Source: Selaginella moellendorffii | Lineage: Eukaryota; Streptophyta; Lycopodiopsida; Selaginellales; Selaginellaceae | Direction of reading: 5' to 3' | Length of the DNA: 64,000 nucleotides | Assembly (NCBI RefSeq): GCF_000143415.4 | Contig: NW_003314326.1 | Coordinates: forward strand, 868,078-932,077 | In this document: piece by piece, positions 28,828 through 39,777 of the stretch | How the letters are laid out: each line of letters begins with the position of its first letter | How positions within the stretch are numbered: position 1 is the first letter of the stretch | The notes under the pieces: model-generated | Seen by the model: the letters and a program-made list of their open reading frames with translations, nothing else | The model's database searches: none | Told to the model about the DNA's origin: nothing | Program-made: the position numbers and the translations under genes

Positions 28828-31164
28828 TTATTCCGTAGTCAGGCTTCTCATCAGCGAGAAGTATGTGGCAGCGTCCGGATTGCAACCCTTCTCCAGCATC
28901 AGTTGCATCACCTCGATCGCCTTCTCGACGTTTCCAGACTGACAGAAGCCCGAGATAAGAATGTTGTAAGCAAGCTTGTCAGGCTCGCAGCCACTGTCTC
29001 GCATCGTCTTGAAGCACTGATACGCCGCATCCATCTTGTTGATCTTGCAGAAGCCATCGATCAAGCTGGTGTAAGTAGCCACGTCCGGAACGCATCCTTT
29101 CTCGAGCATCACGTCGAGTACGTTGATGGCATCCTCCACTCTTTTCGTCTTGCACAGCCCGTTGATGAGAATGCTGTACGTGTAGAGATTCGGCTCGCAA
29201 CCTCTCTCGCTCATAACCTGAAGCATCTTGAGCGCCTCGTCTCCTCTCTCCACGTCGCAAAGGCCACCGATGATAAGTGCGTAGTGCGAGCTCGTCGGAG
29301 GACACCCTTGCTTTGTCATCAGATCCATAACCTCCTGCGCTTCCTCCACTTTCCCTGTACTGCACAGCCCCTCGAGCATACTGCTGTAACTCGCCTTGTC
29401 CGGAGAGATCCCAAGGATGGCAAACGCGTCCTGCATCCGGTTGGCCTTGCAGTAACCATCGATGAGAGTGCTGTAAGTCACAACATCCGGGGTGCACGAG
29501 ACCTCCTTCATCAGCTCCAGCACCTTGTGACCTTCATCAACTTTCCCAGCCTTGCAAAACCCGTCGATCATAGTGTTGAAAGTCACCAGGTTCGGCTGGC
29601 AGCCGCGCTCGAGCATCATCTCTAGAAGCAGCCGAGCGTCGTCCACCTTCCCCAGCTTACACAGCCCGTTCACCAGGATCGAGTACGTCACCACGTCCGG
29701 AGCACAGTCTTTCTCAACCATCACCTCCAAGAGCTCGTGCGCCTCCTCCAACTTCCCGGCCTTGCAGAGCCCATCGAGGAGGCAATTGTAAGTCACCAAG
29801 TCGGGGGAGATCCCCGCCTTAAACATGTCCTCCATGACCCGGTACGCATCCGCTAGCCTGTCCGCTCTGCTGAATCCGCCGATGAGCGTCGTGTAAGTTA
29901 TCACGGTCGGAGCACACCTTCTTCCAACCATGTCTTCCAGCAGCCTCTCAGCCTCGTCCATCTTGGAAACCTTGCAAAACCCGTCCATCAGGCTGTTGTA
30001 AGTCACCACATCCGGCCCACACTTCTTCTCTATCATCTTCTCGAGGATCTTGCCAGCCTCTTCATACTTCCCGGACTCGCAGAGACAAGCCACCACAGTG
30101 TTGTAGCTAAACGTATCCGGCTCCCGTCCAGCCTCCACCATCTCTTCCAAGAGCTTGCTCACCTCCTCGAGCTGGTTTTGCTTGCAGAGGCCATTCAAAA
30201 GCGCGTTGTAAGCCACGGTATCCGGCGTCAAGCCCGACTCCTTCATCTTCTCCATGAGCTTCCTTGCTTCGTCCAAGGCATTCGTCTGGCAGCACCCAAC
30301 GATCAAGGACGTGTAAGTGATCACGTCCGGAACGCACGATCTCTCCAGCATCATCTTCAACACATTTCTGGCAGCGTCGATCTTTCCCATCTTGCAAAGC
30401 CCAGCGATCAAGCAATTGTATACCGCAGCGTCGGGGTGGCAGTCCTTCTGGATCATCTCGTCCAGGAGCTGGTAAGCTTCATCGATCCTCTGGCACTGGC
30501 AGAGGCCATGGATGAGAATGCAGTACGTGAAGGCCGTGGGAGAGCACCACATCTTGCCGCGGAAATGCGAGAGTGCTCGATCCAAGTCGCCGATCTGGCA
30601 GTAGGCCTTGAGGATGGTGTTGTGGGTGATCACGTCGGGGGAGAATCTCCGCGCCAGCATCTCGTTGGCGATCTCCAGCACCATCTTGGAGTTGCCAGCT
30701 CGAGAGAACCCTGTGATCAGCGCACCATAAGTCGAGTTGCTGGGCTTGGAAGGATCGCTGAATCTCTCCCGGAAGAAGGAGTAGCCCTCGAGGGGCCTTA
30801 CCTTCATCAGGAGGCGAAGCATCTGGTTGCAAGTGAAGGTCGTGTGCTTGAAAGACCGCTCGCGTTCCACCCATTTGAAGAAGAGCATTCCGGCATCGGG
30901 ATTCTTGACGCTCCTCAGCACATCGGCCACGGATTCAGCCGCAAAAACCCCTGGAACGTTACCCAGCGCTTCCTCCAGATCCTCGATGTCGTAATCCTCC
31001 ACAATCCCGAGCAGCTGATGCGATTTCACGACCTCGGGCGACTTGGCGCCACCGACATTTCCACTCCACGCTCGCATTCTCCCCGGCGCCGTCGCCTTCG
31101 GTCCTGCCAGCGTCTGGAGCAACCGTCTCGACGCTCCAGGGCGGCGCAAGGCGCTTCTCCTCAT
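28828..31164 (-). CDS. P-class pentatricopeptide repeat protein, 778 aa
   Basis: An intronless frame with an Arg/Ser-rich, acid-poor N-terminus (MRRSALRRPGASRRLLQ) that suggests mitochondrial or plastid import. From about residue 140 to the end there are about 19 tandem 35-residue PPR motifs, recognisable by repeated cores such as VVTYNSLMDGFCK, LVTYNCLLDGLCK and VATYTSLIDGFCK, each ending in PD, PN or PT. No E, DYW or SMR domain follows, so it is a pure P-class protein. Such proteins bind one organellar RNA site each and affect its stability, splicing or translation. One motif (VVTYSTLIDGYCK...GISPD) is six residues short. The stop is at 28828-28830, only 90 bp from the UGT start on the same strand. 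AACCCTAG motifs at about 31190-31215 are telo-box-like promoter elements. Confidence 0.95.
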   Translation of the reverse strand: MRRSALRRPGASRRLLQTLAGPKATAPGRMRAWSGNVGGAKSPEVVKSHQLLGIVEDYDIEDLEEALGNVPGVFAAESVADVLRSVKNPDAGMLFFKWVERERSFKHTTFTCNQMLRLLMKVRPLEGYSFFRERFSDPSKPSNSTYGALITGFSRAGNSKMVLEIANEMLARRFSPDVITHNTILKAYCQIGDLDRALSHFRGKMWCSPTAFTYCILIHGLCQCQRIDEAYQLLDEMIQKDCHPDAAVYNCLIAGLCKMGKIDAARNVLKMMLERSCVPDVITYTSLIVGCCQTNALDEARKLMEKMKESGLTPDTVAYNALLNGLCKQNQLEEVSKLLEEMVEAGREPDTFSYNTVVACLCESGKYEEAGKILEKMIEKKCGPDVVTYNSLMDGFCKVSKMDEAERLLEDMVGRRCAPTVITYTTLIGGFSRADRLADAYRVMEDMFKAGISPDLVTYNCLLDGLCKAGKLEEAHELLEVMVEKDCAPDVVTYSILVNGLCKLGKVDDARLLLEMMLERGCQPNLVTFNTMIDGFCKAGKVDEGHKVLELMKEVSCTPDVVTYSTLIDGYCKANRMQDAFAILGISPDKASYSSMLEGLCSTGKVEEAQEVMDLMTKQGCPPTSSHYALIIGGLCDVERGDEALKMLQVMSERGCEPNLYTYSILINGLCKTKRVEDAINVLDVMLEKGCVPDVATYTSLIDGFCKINKMDAAYQCFKTMRDSGCEPDKLAYNILISGFCQSGNVEKAIEVMQLMLEKGCNPDAATYFSLMRSLTTE

Positions 31165-33294
31165 GATCGCCGTGCCGCGCCATGCATCCTAGAACCTCTC
31201 AAGAACCCTAGAATCTCAAGATTTTAGGGCTATGGCCGGGATTATTATGAATTTTAAACGCTCAACCTAATTATCCGACAAAGGTATGGGCAAAGTGGAT
31301 ATACCACAGGACAAAAGATGATACGATGCCAAATGTAATGTGAGACAAACTAGCATGTACAAGACAATTCTCATCCTCCACTCTGGCCTTCTCCCTTTGG
31401 AGGTCCTAGCATAGCAGTAGCAAATTCACACACCAATTACTCTAGAACGATTTAGAAACAAGAGTTACCTGCTTAAATCTTTGGCAAAGTAAGGCAGATG
31501 CATCTCCATGCTGTGCTGAACGCTCGACGTTAAAACCAACACTATCATAAAATGCCAAACCAGGGAGAGAGAGGTTGCAGGCTTTACCGTCTTCACGGCC
31601 ACACAGCCTGGTGCTCACCCATGCCAGTTCCAAGGACAAGAAGAGGATGCACAGTTTTCAAATGGTAGCCCAGGTTCGCAAGTAGGGTGTCATGCCACAG
31701 ATGTTTAGATTTGATGAAATTGAGGCACAGCAAGTATTGGAAAGGGAGTTGCAGCTACGTATGCTATCGGAGGTTGAGTGTAGTCATGTGGATTTCAGCG
31801 CTATGACTTCTTTTTGAGCCTTTCACTGCCGTTTGTCTCAAGGATGGCACTGACAGCCTCTAGTACTCATCTCTTTCGCGAAAGAAGAGATTTTTTTATG
31901 CTGTCCGTGAGATATCCAAGCTGCAAAAGAGTACTTAAAACACGAAAGAAGGTGGTGGCTTGCTTACCAAAATGCCAAGAACTATAAAGGCTTCTGTCAA
32001 AGGTGTTACATTAGATGGTGATGTCTCAGGTATGTAAATTGATACTCCAGGTTGCAAAGAAGAAAGATGACAACCTTCTCAGAACATTTTGAGAGACCTT
32101 GTGTGTTTTGCTCACCTCATGGCGTTTCATCTCAAGATGCAAGAAAGAAAACACGCTATGGTGCATCACCTCAGCGTTATGCTTTACTTTCAGCATAGCA
32201 TTCTAGTTTGAGATCTTATATTCAATGCTCGTGTAGCTACTCCTCCGCCTTGGCAAGCTTGGAGTTCTACAAAACAAGATGCCGTTGTCGAGAATAGGAA
32301 TTGGAAGTCAATTTCCAGGTCACTCTTGACGCAGGCTTATTCTTGAAGCGATCAAGGGACAAAGAGCCCACATTCCTGGCATAGATCGCTTGAAATGTCA
32401 CCTGCTGTGCGCTTGAGAAAGTTCCTTGGGGTTGGTGATATGTGCATGCCGTATCCCTCCTCGTGAGGAAGCGTCGTGCTGCGCTGGTGGGCGGGCAGCA
32501 GGAGGAGCATAGCGGCGGTGGTGGGAGAAACACATTTCTTCTAGGGTTTATAGGGAATGAGGATCCAGGCGGGATGACCAAATCTTGCGGCTATGGTATT
32601 CGGAAGTGTGCAACACTGGTATTGTGTTTTCCTTGCACGATCCAACTAGATTTTGATCGTTGAAAGCGATGCTACGCTCTCGATCTGACAATCAAAACAA
32701 CTCTAGGAAGATCCCTGCAAAAACCAGGGGAAGTGCATGAGGTACAGCAGTCGCACTTTAGGACGTGACCGATCGTCGCCAGAAAGCAGTAAGTTGAATC
32801 TCCTACGGCATCGCACACAAACCTCTGCCAGGACGCGGAGAAGTTGTGCAAAGTACTCGATCACATCCGCCCCGGAAGATGGGTATCGAAAATTGAACTC
32901 AGGACCTGTCGCACCCTAAGCGAGAATCAGATCACTAGGATCAAAATAATAAACGATTTACTATGCAAATCTTTTGCTACTTTACAAGAAATAGTTTACG
33001 AAAAGCACCAAAAGTTGCGGTTATACACGGCATATTTAAATTGGATAAGGTGCTTGCTCAACACAGTCACATTCAAACCAGTCTACACGGAACATTTCAG
33101 TCTTTGGGCGAGGTCACGGGGATTGTTGTTAACGATGGGGTCGCAAGCAAACCCGTGCTGCACGATAGACCAGTTTTCTCTTCTTTGATTTCCATGTCCA
33201 CACGTTACGAAGTCATTTAAAAGGAACCTCATCGATCTGCAAATCAAAGAGTTTCTCACTTGATTAATTTTTTCTTCTTTTTCCACTTCGAAGA
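31165..33294. other. Intergenic region between divergent PPR and neprosin-type genes
   Basis: No exon is supported. It contains a degenerate tRNA-Pro copy (32881-32942, listed separately). From about 33040 the sequence is homologous to the 5' flank of the neprosin pseudogene at 6560-6799, which bounds the duplicated segment. Confidence 0.5.
32881..32942 (-). pseudogene. Degenerate tRNA-Pro(AGG) copy
   Basis: On the minus strand the anticodon arm and neighbours match the tRNA at 4923-4994 (TGATTCTCGCTTAGGGTGCG is identical), followed by a T arm (GAGTTCAATTTTC) that keeps A58. The acceptor does not pair: the 3' side reads GATACCC but the 5' side is GATCC or unrelated. It is a tRNA pseudogene or the head of a tRNA-derived SINE; no poly(A) or SINE body was recognised. 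Confidence 0.7.
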
Positions 33295-34806
33295 ATGTCA
33301 GAAACAGAAGCATTGCTGCTGATGGTATGCTTCTTACTTGCTTATGCAGCAGCAGATCTCAATGAGGAGATGAGAGATTTTCTCCGAGACGTGAATCCTC
33401 CGTTTGTCACAAATCATACGGTTTGTTTCCTCATTTTCAGACCCATGTGAACACATAGATTCCAACTTGCAGTTATCAAATGGAGACATCATCCTCTGCG
33501 TCCCAATTAAAAATCAACTGTCTCTAAGAAACCAGACACTGCAGCTTCTGGTAAGCTGTCCAACATGGATGAAAACTAATGATTTCTCGTCTAGCCTCCT
33601 CAAATGATGAGCAAACAAGAGCACAATCGATCAGAAAATTCCGGTCAGCTGTTTGGTTTAGAAGTTGGATCGTGCAAGGAAAACACAATACCGGTGTTGC
33701 ACACTTCGAATACCATAGCCGCAAGATTTGATTCTGTGAGGAAGCTAACCAAAAAACATTCCTCTGGAAAAAATCGAGTGCCATTGGCTGATGAAGAACC
33801 TGGCGTAGAAACTCACGAGGTAATACAGTAATCTAGCAGGATCTGATCAAAACTCTCAAGAGTTGATGATACTTTGCATGACCATGACAGCATGGCTACA
33901 ACCAGTTGAACGGCAACTTCCGAGGGATGGAAACAACTATAAATGTTTGGGAGCCATACGTGGAAAAAACTTCCGAGTTCAGTCTGGCACAGTTATGGAT
34001 CATCTCAAAAAAATTAGGCCCATTGAACACAATTGAAGCTGGATGGCAGGTATGTACGCACTTCTAGAAATCAGTCATATTCTTATTTACTGAACCTTTC
34101 TTGAAGATTTATCCTAAATTCTATGGAGGAACAGGACCTCGACTCTTTGTCTACTGGACGGTAAACCAGACTGGTAATAAAACATTGTATAAGCATTGTC
34201 AATGGCAGGCTGATGGCTACGATAAAACTGGCTGTTATAACCTGCAATGCCAAGGCTTTGTACAAACAAGCAACAAGTACGTACTAGGAGGATCATTTTC
34301 GAGCGTATCCACTCCAGACTCTACACAATATGAGAAAACCTTATGTGTTTTCCAGGTCCATAGTCCAGACTACGTAAAAAACATGCATAAAAGCTATTAA
34401 ATGGTTTTGAATTTTTCAGGACGATAGCTCAAAGAATTGGTGGCTACAAATTGACGGGGAAAGTATTGGATACTGGCCTGCAAGCCTTTTTCAATCTCTA
34501 CAGAATGGTGCTGAGACATTGGAAGCTGGCGGTGAAGTCTGCTATGATAAAGAAAGTGGAGTAAGACACACAAAGACTGGTATGGGAAGTGGAGAATTTC
34601 CATCCCAGGGATATCTTAAAGCTGCATACCAGAGAAGAATACAGTACCTGGATTCCAATGGAGTAATGCAGCCAGCAATTGGGATGAAAAGTGGAGCTGA
34701 AGTACCTAAATGCTACACTGCTACTAGTGTTGCTGCTGACAAGGGAGATAACTGGGGTGCATATTTCTTCTTTGGAGGCCCTGGATATAGCAACCAGTGC
34801 CCATAA
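33295..34806 (+). CDS. Neprosin-type (DUF239, G3 family) secreted protein, 391 aa
   Basis: Seven exons in perfect phase: 33295-33420, 33473-33550, 33595-33819, 33891-34049, 34107-34160, 34209-34355 and 34420-34806, with introns of 44-71 nt. The order is signal peptide (ALLLMVCFLLAYAAA), the neprosin activation-peptide motif (SNGDIILCVPIKNQ), a linker with LEVGSCKENTIPVL, then the neprosin domain: NVWEPYVEKTSEFSLAQLWI, IEAGWQ, GPRLFVYWT, GCYNLQCQGFVQTS, NWWLQIDGESIGYWPASLF, GGEVCYD, TGMGSGEFPSQGY and the end YFFFGGPGYSNQCP. The Glu in IEAGW and the Glu in GGEV correspond to the glutamates reported as catalytic in neprosin, so a glutamic prolyl endopeptidase is possible; most plant DUF239 members are uncharacterised. 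It is probably secreted. Two broken relatives lie at 5110-5432 and 6800-8095. Confidence 0.93.
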
Positions 34807-35054
34807 ACCTTGCAAAAGGCAAAAAAGTGTATAAGCTGAAATAAAAAAAATTATGAGATCTACATAAGTTGAAGAGTTGAGTTTAAGTTTTAATTGTAGT
34901 TTAAGACAAACATTATAAACTTTAAAATATTAAAGTTATAGTGAACTTAATAATTTCACAAACTCTCTACACATTATATATATCAAAATGTTATCAATAA
35001 CACTTCTCTCTACACATTATATATATCAAATGTTATCAGTGACACTTCTTGTTC
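34807..35054. repeat. AT-rich spacer with a ~39-bp tandem repeat
   Basis: CTCTCTACACATTATATATA plus the following AT-rich tail to TGTTATCA occurs twice in direct tandem between about 34969 and 35048, with one deletion and a few substitutions. It lies between the neprosin-type gene and a gag remnant. No function is apparent. Confidence 0.6.
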
Positions 35055-35370
35055 TAAGGAACTCCAGATGCAAAAGCTTTATTAGCTGTTCCAATAGTTT
35101 TATATAATGCAGATTTTTGGTGGTGGAATTGGCTTGAGGAATTTTATATTGCAGATAAGAAACCACTAGTGTTTACCATGGATGAGTTTGAGGTTGCTTT
35201 TTGCTTACATTTTTCCCCTCACTATGACATGGAGAATGCTCACACAAAACTTCAATATTTTTAACAAGGGAAAATTATGCTTAAGGACTATATTAAGAAG
35301 TTTATTTGCTTGATTAGCCATATTCTAATGAAGGATCTAGATCAGAACAAATCTTACTTTATGAGATTTT
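35055..35370 (+). pseudogene. Ty3/gypsy gag remnant
   Basis: Translation with one stop reads WWWNWLEEFYIADKKPLVFT, MDEFEVAFCLHFSPHYDMEN, AHTKLQYF, then QGKIMLKDYIKKFICLISHI. This is the Retrotrans_gag arrangement (W..F...F...F.P...R......L.QG.MSV.EY...F..L). A TAA interrupts it before QGK. A possible continuation (MEDGHIPMEVDA, about 37420) is found beyond the LTR inserted at 35592, as expected if the LTR landed inside this older gag. Confidence 0.75.
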
Positions 35371-35591
35371 AGTTTAAATCTACCTTTTGCATTGTTTAAA
35401 TCTTCCTTTTCTTATAGTTTTTTTTAACTTCTTATCTTTCACTCTTTCCTTTTCATTCACCTTTATGGTAGAGTAGTAACTTCCTCCTCTTTTGACTCTA
35501 GAACAACAATTAATGCAATTATTTGATGTTTTGTAGTTGTAGTTGAACAATGAAACTCAATTGATAGCAACATTCACAGTGTAGAATACAG

Positions 35592-37365
35592 TGTAAGCAA
35601 CTAATTTTTCCATTCTACTTTAGTCATTTAACCACACCTTTAACCACTTGGAGGAGTCTCATTCACAACCTCCTTAAATCCAATTTAGGACTTGGGACTT
35701 GCTAGCCCCGAGAATGGCATCCATACCACTCATCCCTTGCACTTAGTCCAAGTGCTCCACGTGTCCAGTCCCAAGACCAACACCCAAAAGTACCATTAAC
35801 ATATCGGCCCGTTATGCTAAGGCCATGCCCATTCACCTTTGCCGCACTAGTGGTCCAATACCACTTGCATCACAATCCTGTCTCTCCAAGACTGGGCCAT
35901 CCGTCCATGAGTGGTCATCCCAGATCCACTCCTTAGCATCCTTAGGATGCCCACAGACATAGGGAATAGCCTTCCCCAATATCCCTTTGTCAGTTCCTAC
36001 CAAGTCCCTTTTCTGTCCATGGCCATGTTCGCCAACACTGCCACTATATCAAGGCCCACAGGCCCGACCACTAAGTCCCATGGTCCTCTGGGACTTCCTC
36101 ACCATGTGACTGTATCTTTAGTCACTACACTAGAGGACTGTTCCTCCTCCTTTCCCCCATTTGGGACTCCGGGACAACATTTCGGAACACTGTGGGCCTA
36201 TGCGAGCCCCGTGGGTACTCTCCCCACCTTCTGCCTTTAGGTACTCTAGCCATGGGCTTAGAGCGAGGTTCCGTTGAGCCATGCCTGGTATCCAAGTAGG
36301 TAGTGCCACCCACATTTGGACAGGGGGCATCGGCCAGTCGATCTCCCAGGGGAATTAGAGCCGGCTCTTGAACACTTCACCAAGCTACCCCGTTTGTCAG
36401 TCCGTATTCACTCTAGTCTTGGACTTCCCAGTGGTTAATTCATCACCCAACACTGGGTCTAGCCTTCCTGGGCCAAACTGCCAAACTAGCTCCACTGTAG
36501 TCCTCCCCCTCACTATACTTTTGGAGCTCACCAAACCCCCCAGGGTCTGGGAGATGAACGCTTTGGGCTTTCACCCTCTCAGACTCGGACTCGGACTCGG
36601 ACTCGAACTTGGACTCGAACTCGGACTCGGACTCGAACTTGGACTCGACCTCGGACTCGGCTTCGGTCTCGGCCTCTGCCTCGGTCTCAGCCTCTGCCTC
36701 GGTCTCGGCCTCTGCCTCGGTCTCGGCTTCTGCCTCGGTCTCGGCCTCGGCCTCGGCCTCCGCCTCGGTCTCGGCCTCGGTCTTGGTCCTGGTCCCAGTC
36801 TCGGTCCCAGTCTCGGTCTCAGTCTCGGTCCCGGTCTCGGTCCCAGTCTCGGTCTCGACCTCGGACTCCATCTCGGGTCCTTCTCAGACTCCATCTCGGA
36901 CTCCGTCTCGGTCCATCTCGGACTCCATCTTGGGTCCATCTCGGACTCCATCTCGGACTCCATCTCGGACTCCATCTCGGACTCCATCTCGGGTCCATCT
37001 CGGACTCCATCTCGGGTCCATCTCGGGTCCATCTCGGACTCCATCTCGGACTCCATCTCGGGTCCATCTTGGACTCCATCTCGGACTCCATCTCGGGTCC
37101 TTCTCGGACTTCATCTCGGACTCCATCTCGGACACTTCCACGTGTCATATGTTAGTCTCTTTTGGGTCCCTTTTTAGAGCCTCGCTTATTGCTCGCGTCG
37201 TGCTCATTCCTCGAGCACTTTGTTGGGAGTTCCACTCCCGCTCTCGACCTATCAAGTCGGAGCTTTTAGTCCAAACTTGTTACGCTCGTTTGGCTTTCGC
37301 TTCGGCCACTACCACATGGCACCCTTCCGGCTCCACTTTGGGGCCTAGGAATTTTGTGTCTCACA
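35592..37365 (-). mobile_element. Solo LTR of the CTCGG-array family
   Basis: A complete LTR in reverse orientation, from TGTAAGC (35592) to GTGTCTCACA (37365), 1,774 bp. Flanks are TACAG on the left and TATAG on the right, a target duplication with one mismatch. Its array (about 36574-37130) is the longest seen in the family, with a CTCGGN part followed by a 12-bp CTCGGACTCCAT / CTCGGGTCCATC part. Both flanks look like gypsy gag sequence, so it inserted into an older element and lost its internal region by LTR-LTR recombination. Confidence 0.88.
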
Positions 37366-38050
37366 TATAGCTCCTCCTGCTCTTGCTGCTAATACTTGCA
37401 TGTCCTTTAACTCCACTTCTTATGGAAGATGGTCATATTCCAATGGAGGTTGATGCCACTATTGCCCAAACTCAAGGACAAGAGCAAGGACGTGGTTATA
37501 GCTATAATATTTATTATTGAAGCTCTATTTCGTTAAAGTGGGAATTGTCATTATCCCACTTGTAAAATAAGGTTTCCAAACCTTTATATAGTATATAAAT
37601 ATAACAAAATTCAACTGCATTGAGGCACATGCCATTTTATTTTAAACAAGGAAATGTCTACTCAATCACTTCTCCTCCCCCTGCCACTGCTTCACCTCTC
37701 TCTTCTCCTTGTCATTGTCGTCCAATTTCTTTCCATCCTTTTAATATTGGCTCAGTTGCTCCGAGTCTAGGTGGAGCCCAAGTCCCCATTCAATCTTTAC
37801 TTTCCCCTTCTTGCATGGAACTGCATGGAGTGTCTGTCACTTGGATGAGGATCCCCATGCATTCTTTTCTCCCACCATCTGTGTTGTACAGCCTCAGATC
37901 CTCGCCTTCCATCCCGAAAGTCCAACTGGTGAGCTCCTCCCCCTTCTCTGCATCCACATTGACAGTGGCTGGAAGAAGAACGCAATTCCTCGCCTGTTCA
38001 GAAATGCACAACAATTAGAGCTGACAGATGAAAAGCTAGCAGCTGGAAAT
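37366..38050. other. Gag-like flank and unassigned sequence
   Basis: The first 150 bp continue gag-like translation (MEDGHIPMEVDATIAQTQGQ). At about 37512-37535 an AAGCTCTATTTCGTTAAAGT stretch recurs in inverse orientation at about 42538-42562, so the intervening 5 kb is bracketed by a short inverted repeat. The rest is pyrimidine-rich without a supported gene. Confidence 0.4.
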
Positions 38051-38208
38051 AACGTGAGGCCACACGCCATTCACCACTGCATCAGATGTCTTGAGGCTGC
38101 ATCCTAAGATGGCGTGAGGCTACACGCCATCTGTAACCGGACTGCACTCGAGAGCCCAATCGGTGCATGCCAATGTTGCTACTGAATGGCATGTGGCCTC
38201 ATGCCATT
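38051..38208. repeat. Cluster of three GGCRTGwGGCCwCAYGCC palindromes
   Basis: Near-perfect palindromes occur at 38051-38070 (CGTGAGGCCACACGCC), 38109-38130 (ATGGCGTGAGGCTACACGCC and onward) and 38186-38208 (ATGGCATGTGGCCTCATGCC), spaced 58-77 bp. Variation is confined to positions that keep the symmetry or to the centre. A second cluster lies at 41073-41262. Confidence 0.75.
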
Positions 38209-38910
38209 TTCTACTTGGCCTAAAAGACTTACCATTTGAAGCCGAATGGAGGCGTGACAATCGAGGCTGGACTCGCTGGCGAATGTGCACTGTGTGTGCA
38301 GCGGATCGTAGCAGCAAGGCTACTCTGCCACTTACAGTTGGAGAGTGGCGCTGAAATCTCCCGGGACGCCAAGTGGGCTGCGTGTGGGTGGCAGAGTGGG
38401 CGGCGGAGTTGGCGGCGAAGTTACAAACTGGGTGTGTCTTGAAGTGGACGCCGATACACACGAGCGTGATGCGAGCGCGAGTGTGATACAAGCGCGAGTG
38501 GACGCCGATGCACACGAGAAACCTGTAGAGAAGGTAGATGAGCGCGAATGTGAGTGTGATTGCGAGTGGGAGCGCGATGCGAGCGCGAGTGTGCGAGCGC
38601 GAGTACGAAGCAAAATGCAAAACCTAACCTCACACGCGCGAAATGTCACGACGGTTGGTAATCCCGCAACATCATCATTCCTCGGACTTGGCGCCACCAT
38701 TAATTTCTGGATCGCCACGCACATGCATGCACGTGAAATCCAAAAGAAATCCGCAACGTCATCATTCCTCGGATTGCATGCACGCAAAATCCAAAAGAAA
38801 GATCATGATTGGGATATCATTTAATACCCTCGCTATATTTATACCATGCATGATTGGATATTCCAAAGCATCTTGTATTTCCAAAAATGCCAGATGTTCA
38901 GCTAAATAAA

Positions 38911-39583
38911 GAATGGTATACAATGTCCTTCTTGATGACCCAGCAAAGAAGCATCTCGATCGGACACCACATGAGACCACACGAGCCTTACAATGTTTCA
39001 GGGGCATTTGCCATAGATCCGACCGTTATTTTGCTCCAAGATTTTACAGTTTGGTGTGCATTGACCTTTCCATCGACACTGCAAAGGGACATCACAATCA
39101 GATGCGGGATCACAAGAAACCAACTTCACTAACTCTGGTTTCACCAAGATCTACGTAAGGAGTTATGAAATGAAAGGACCCTCTCTATTGAAATGTGTTT
39201 ATGGTCCTAGGGGCATTGTGACATATCAAAGGATTTTGTATCAAGTTCTGTATTTGCATGTTTATCAAGCTACTGAATTGCTAAACCCTAAACCCTCCCT
39301 AAATATGTGGCAAATGCTGCATGAAGAAAGATGCCTTTTCTGGGCAAATGCTGTAAGAGGCAGATGCCGAGCAGTTACACGGCGAATAATCTTGGCGCGG
39401 ATTGCTGACATGGCATGGCAAAGTTCGAATCACTGACATGGCACAGCTGGATCGAGGCAAGGACATGATGTGACAAAGTTCAACGTTCGACAACAAAGTC
39501 TAGAAGCTACTCAGTTTGAAATTTGTCAGAGGAATTATAAGATCTGGTTTGTCAGAGGATTTGATGTGACATTCAAGCGTGTG
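38911..39583. repeat. Mosaic duplication, copy 1
   Basis: This unit (modules A 38911-39374 and B 39375-39583) is followed by module C (about 39583-39675), which ends in a palindrome of the ATGGCATG...CATGCCAT type. It is nearly identical to copy 2. An 81-codon frame in module A (MVYNVLLDDPAKKHLDRTPH) is open in both copies, but so is an overlapping frame, so coding is not proven. Confidence 0.8.
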
Positions 39584-39777
39584 GGCTCATGCAATTTTGA
39601 TCCCAAAAAATGCACCAAAAAATGCTTGGCGTCATCTGGCATTATCTCTTGAATGGCATGGGGCCGCATGCCATTTTAAGGGGCACATAGGATTATATTC
39701 CTAGAATATTCTAACACGCGCGAGATTTTTTTGAGTTTTCTGGAGATCCAACCGTTAGATTGCAACTAGATTTTATA

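Noticed and set aside
28780-29625. 281-aa plus-strand frame opposite the PPR gene
   Set aside because: Antisense of the PPR motifs; repeats every 35 codons as expected of a shadow.
30178-31227. 349-aa plus-strand frame opposite the PPR gene
   Set aside because: Antisense shadow with PPR periodicity; no independent evidence.
34161-34208. Retained reading through intron 5 of the neprosin-type gene
   Set aside because: The 48-nt segment is in frame, but family alignment (YWT followed by ADGYDKTGCYNL) and GT-AG ends show it is an intron.
36368-37370. Apparent 250-270-aa Gly/Leu- or Ser-rich proteins
   Set aside because: Same array inside the solo LTR 35592-37365; no start context, no composition change at frame ends.
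38120-38620. 166-aa minus-strand frame
   Set aside because: Derived from GC-rich, GCGAGCGCGAGTG-like low-complexity sequence; no domain or splice context.
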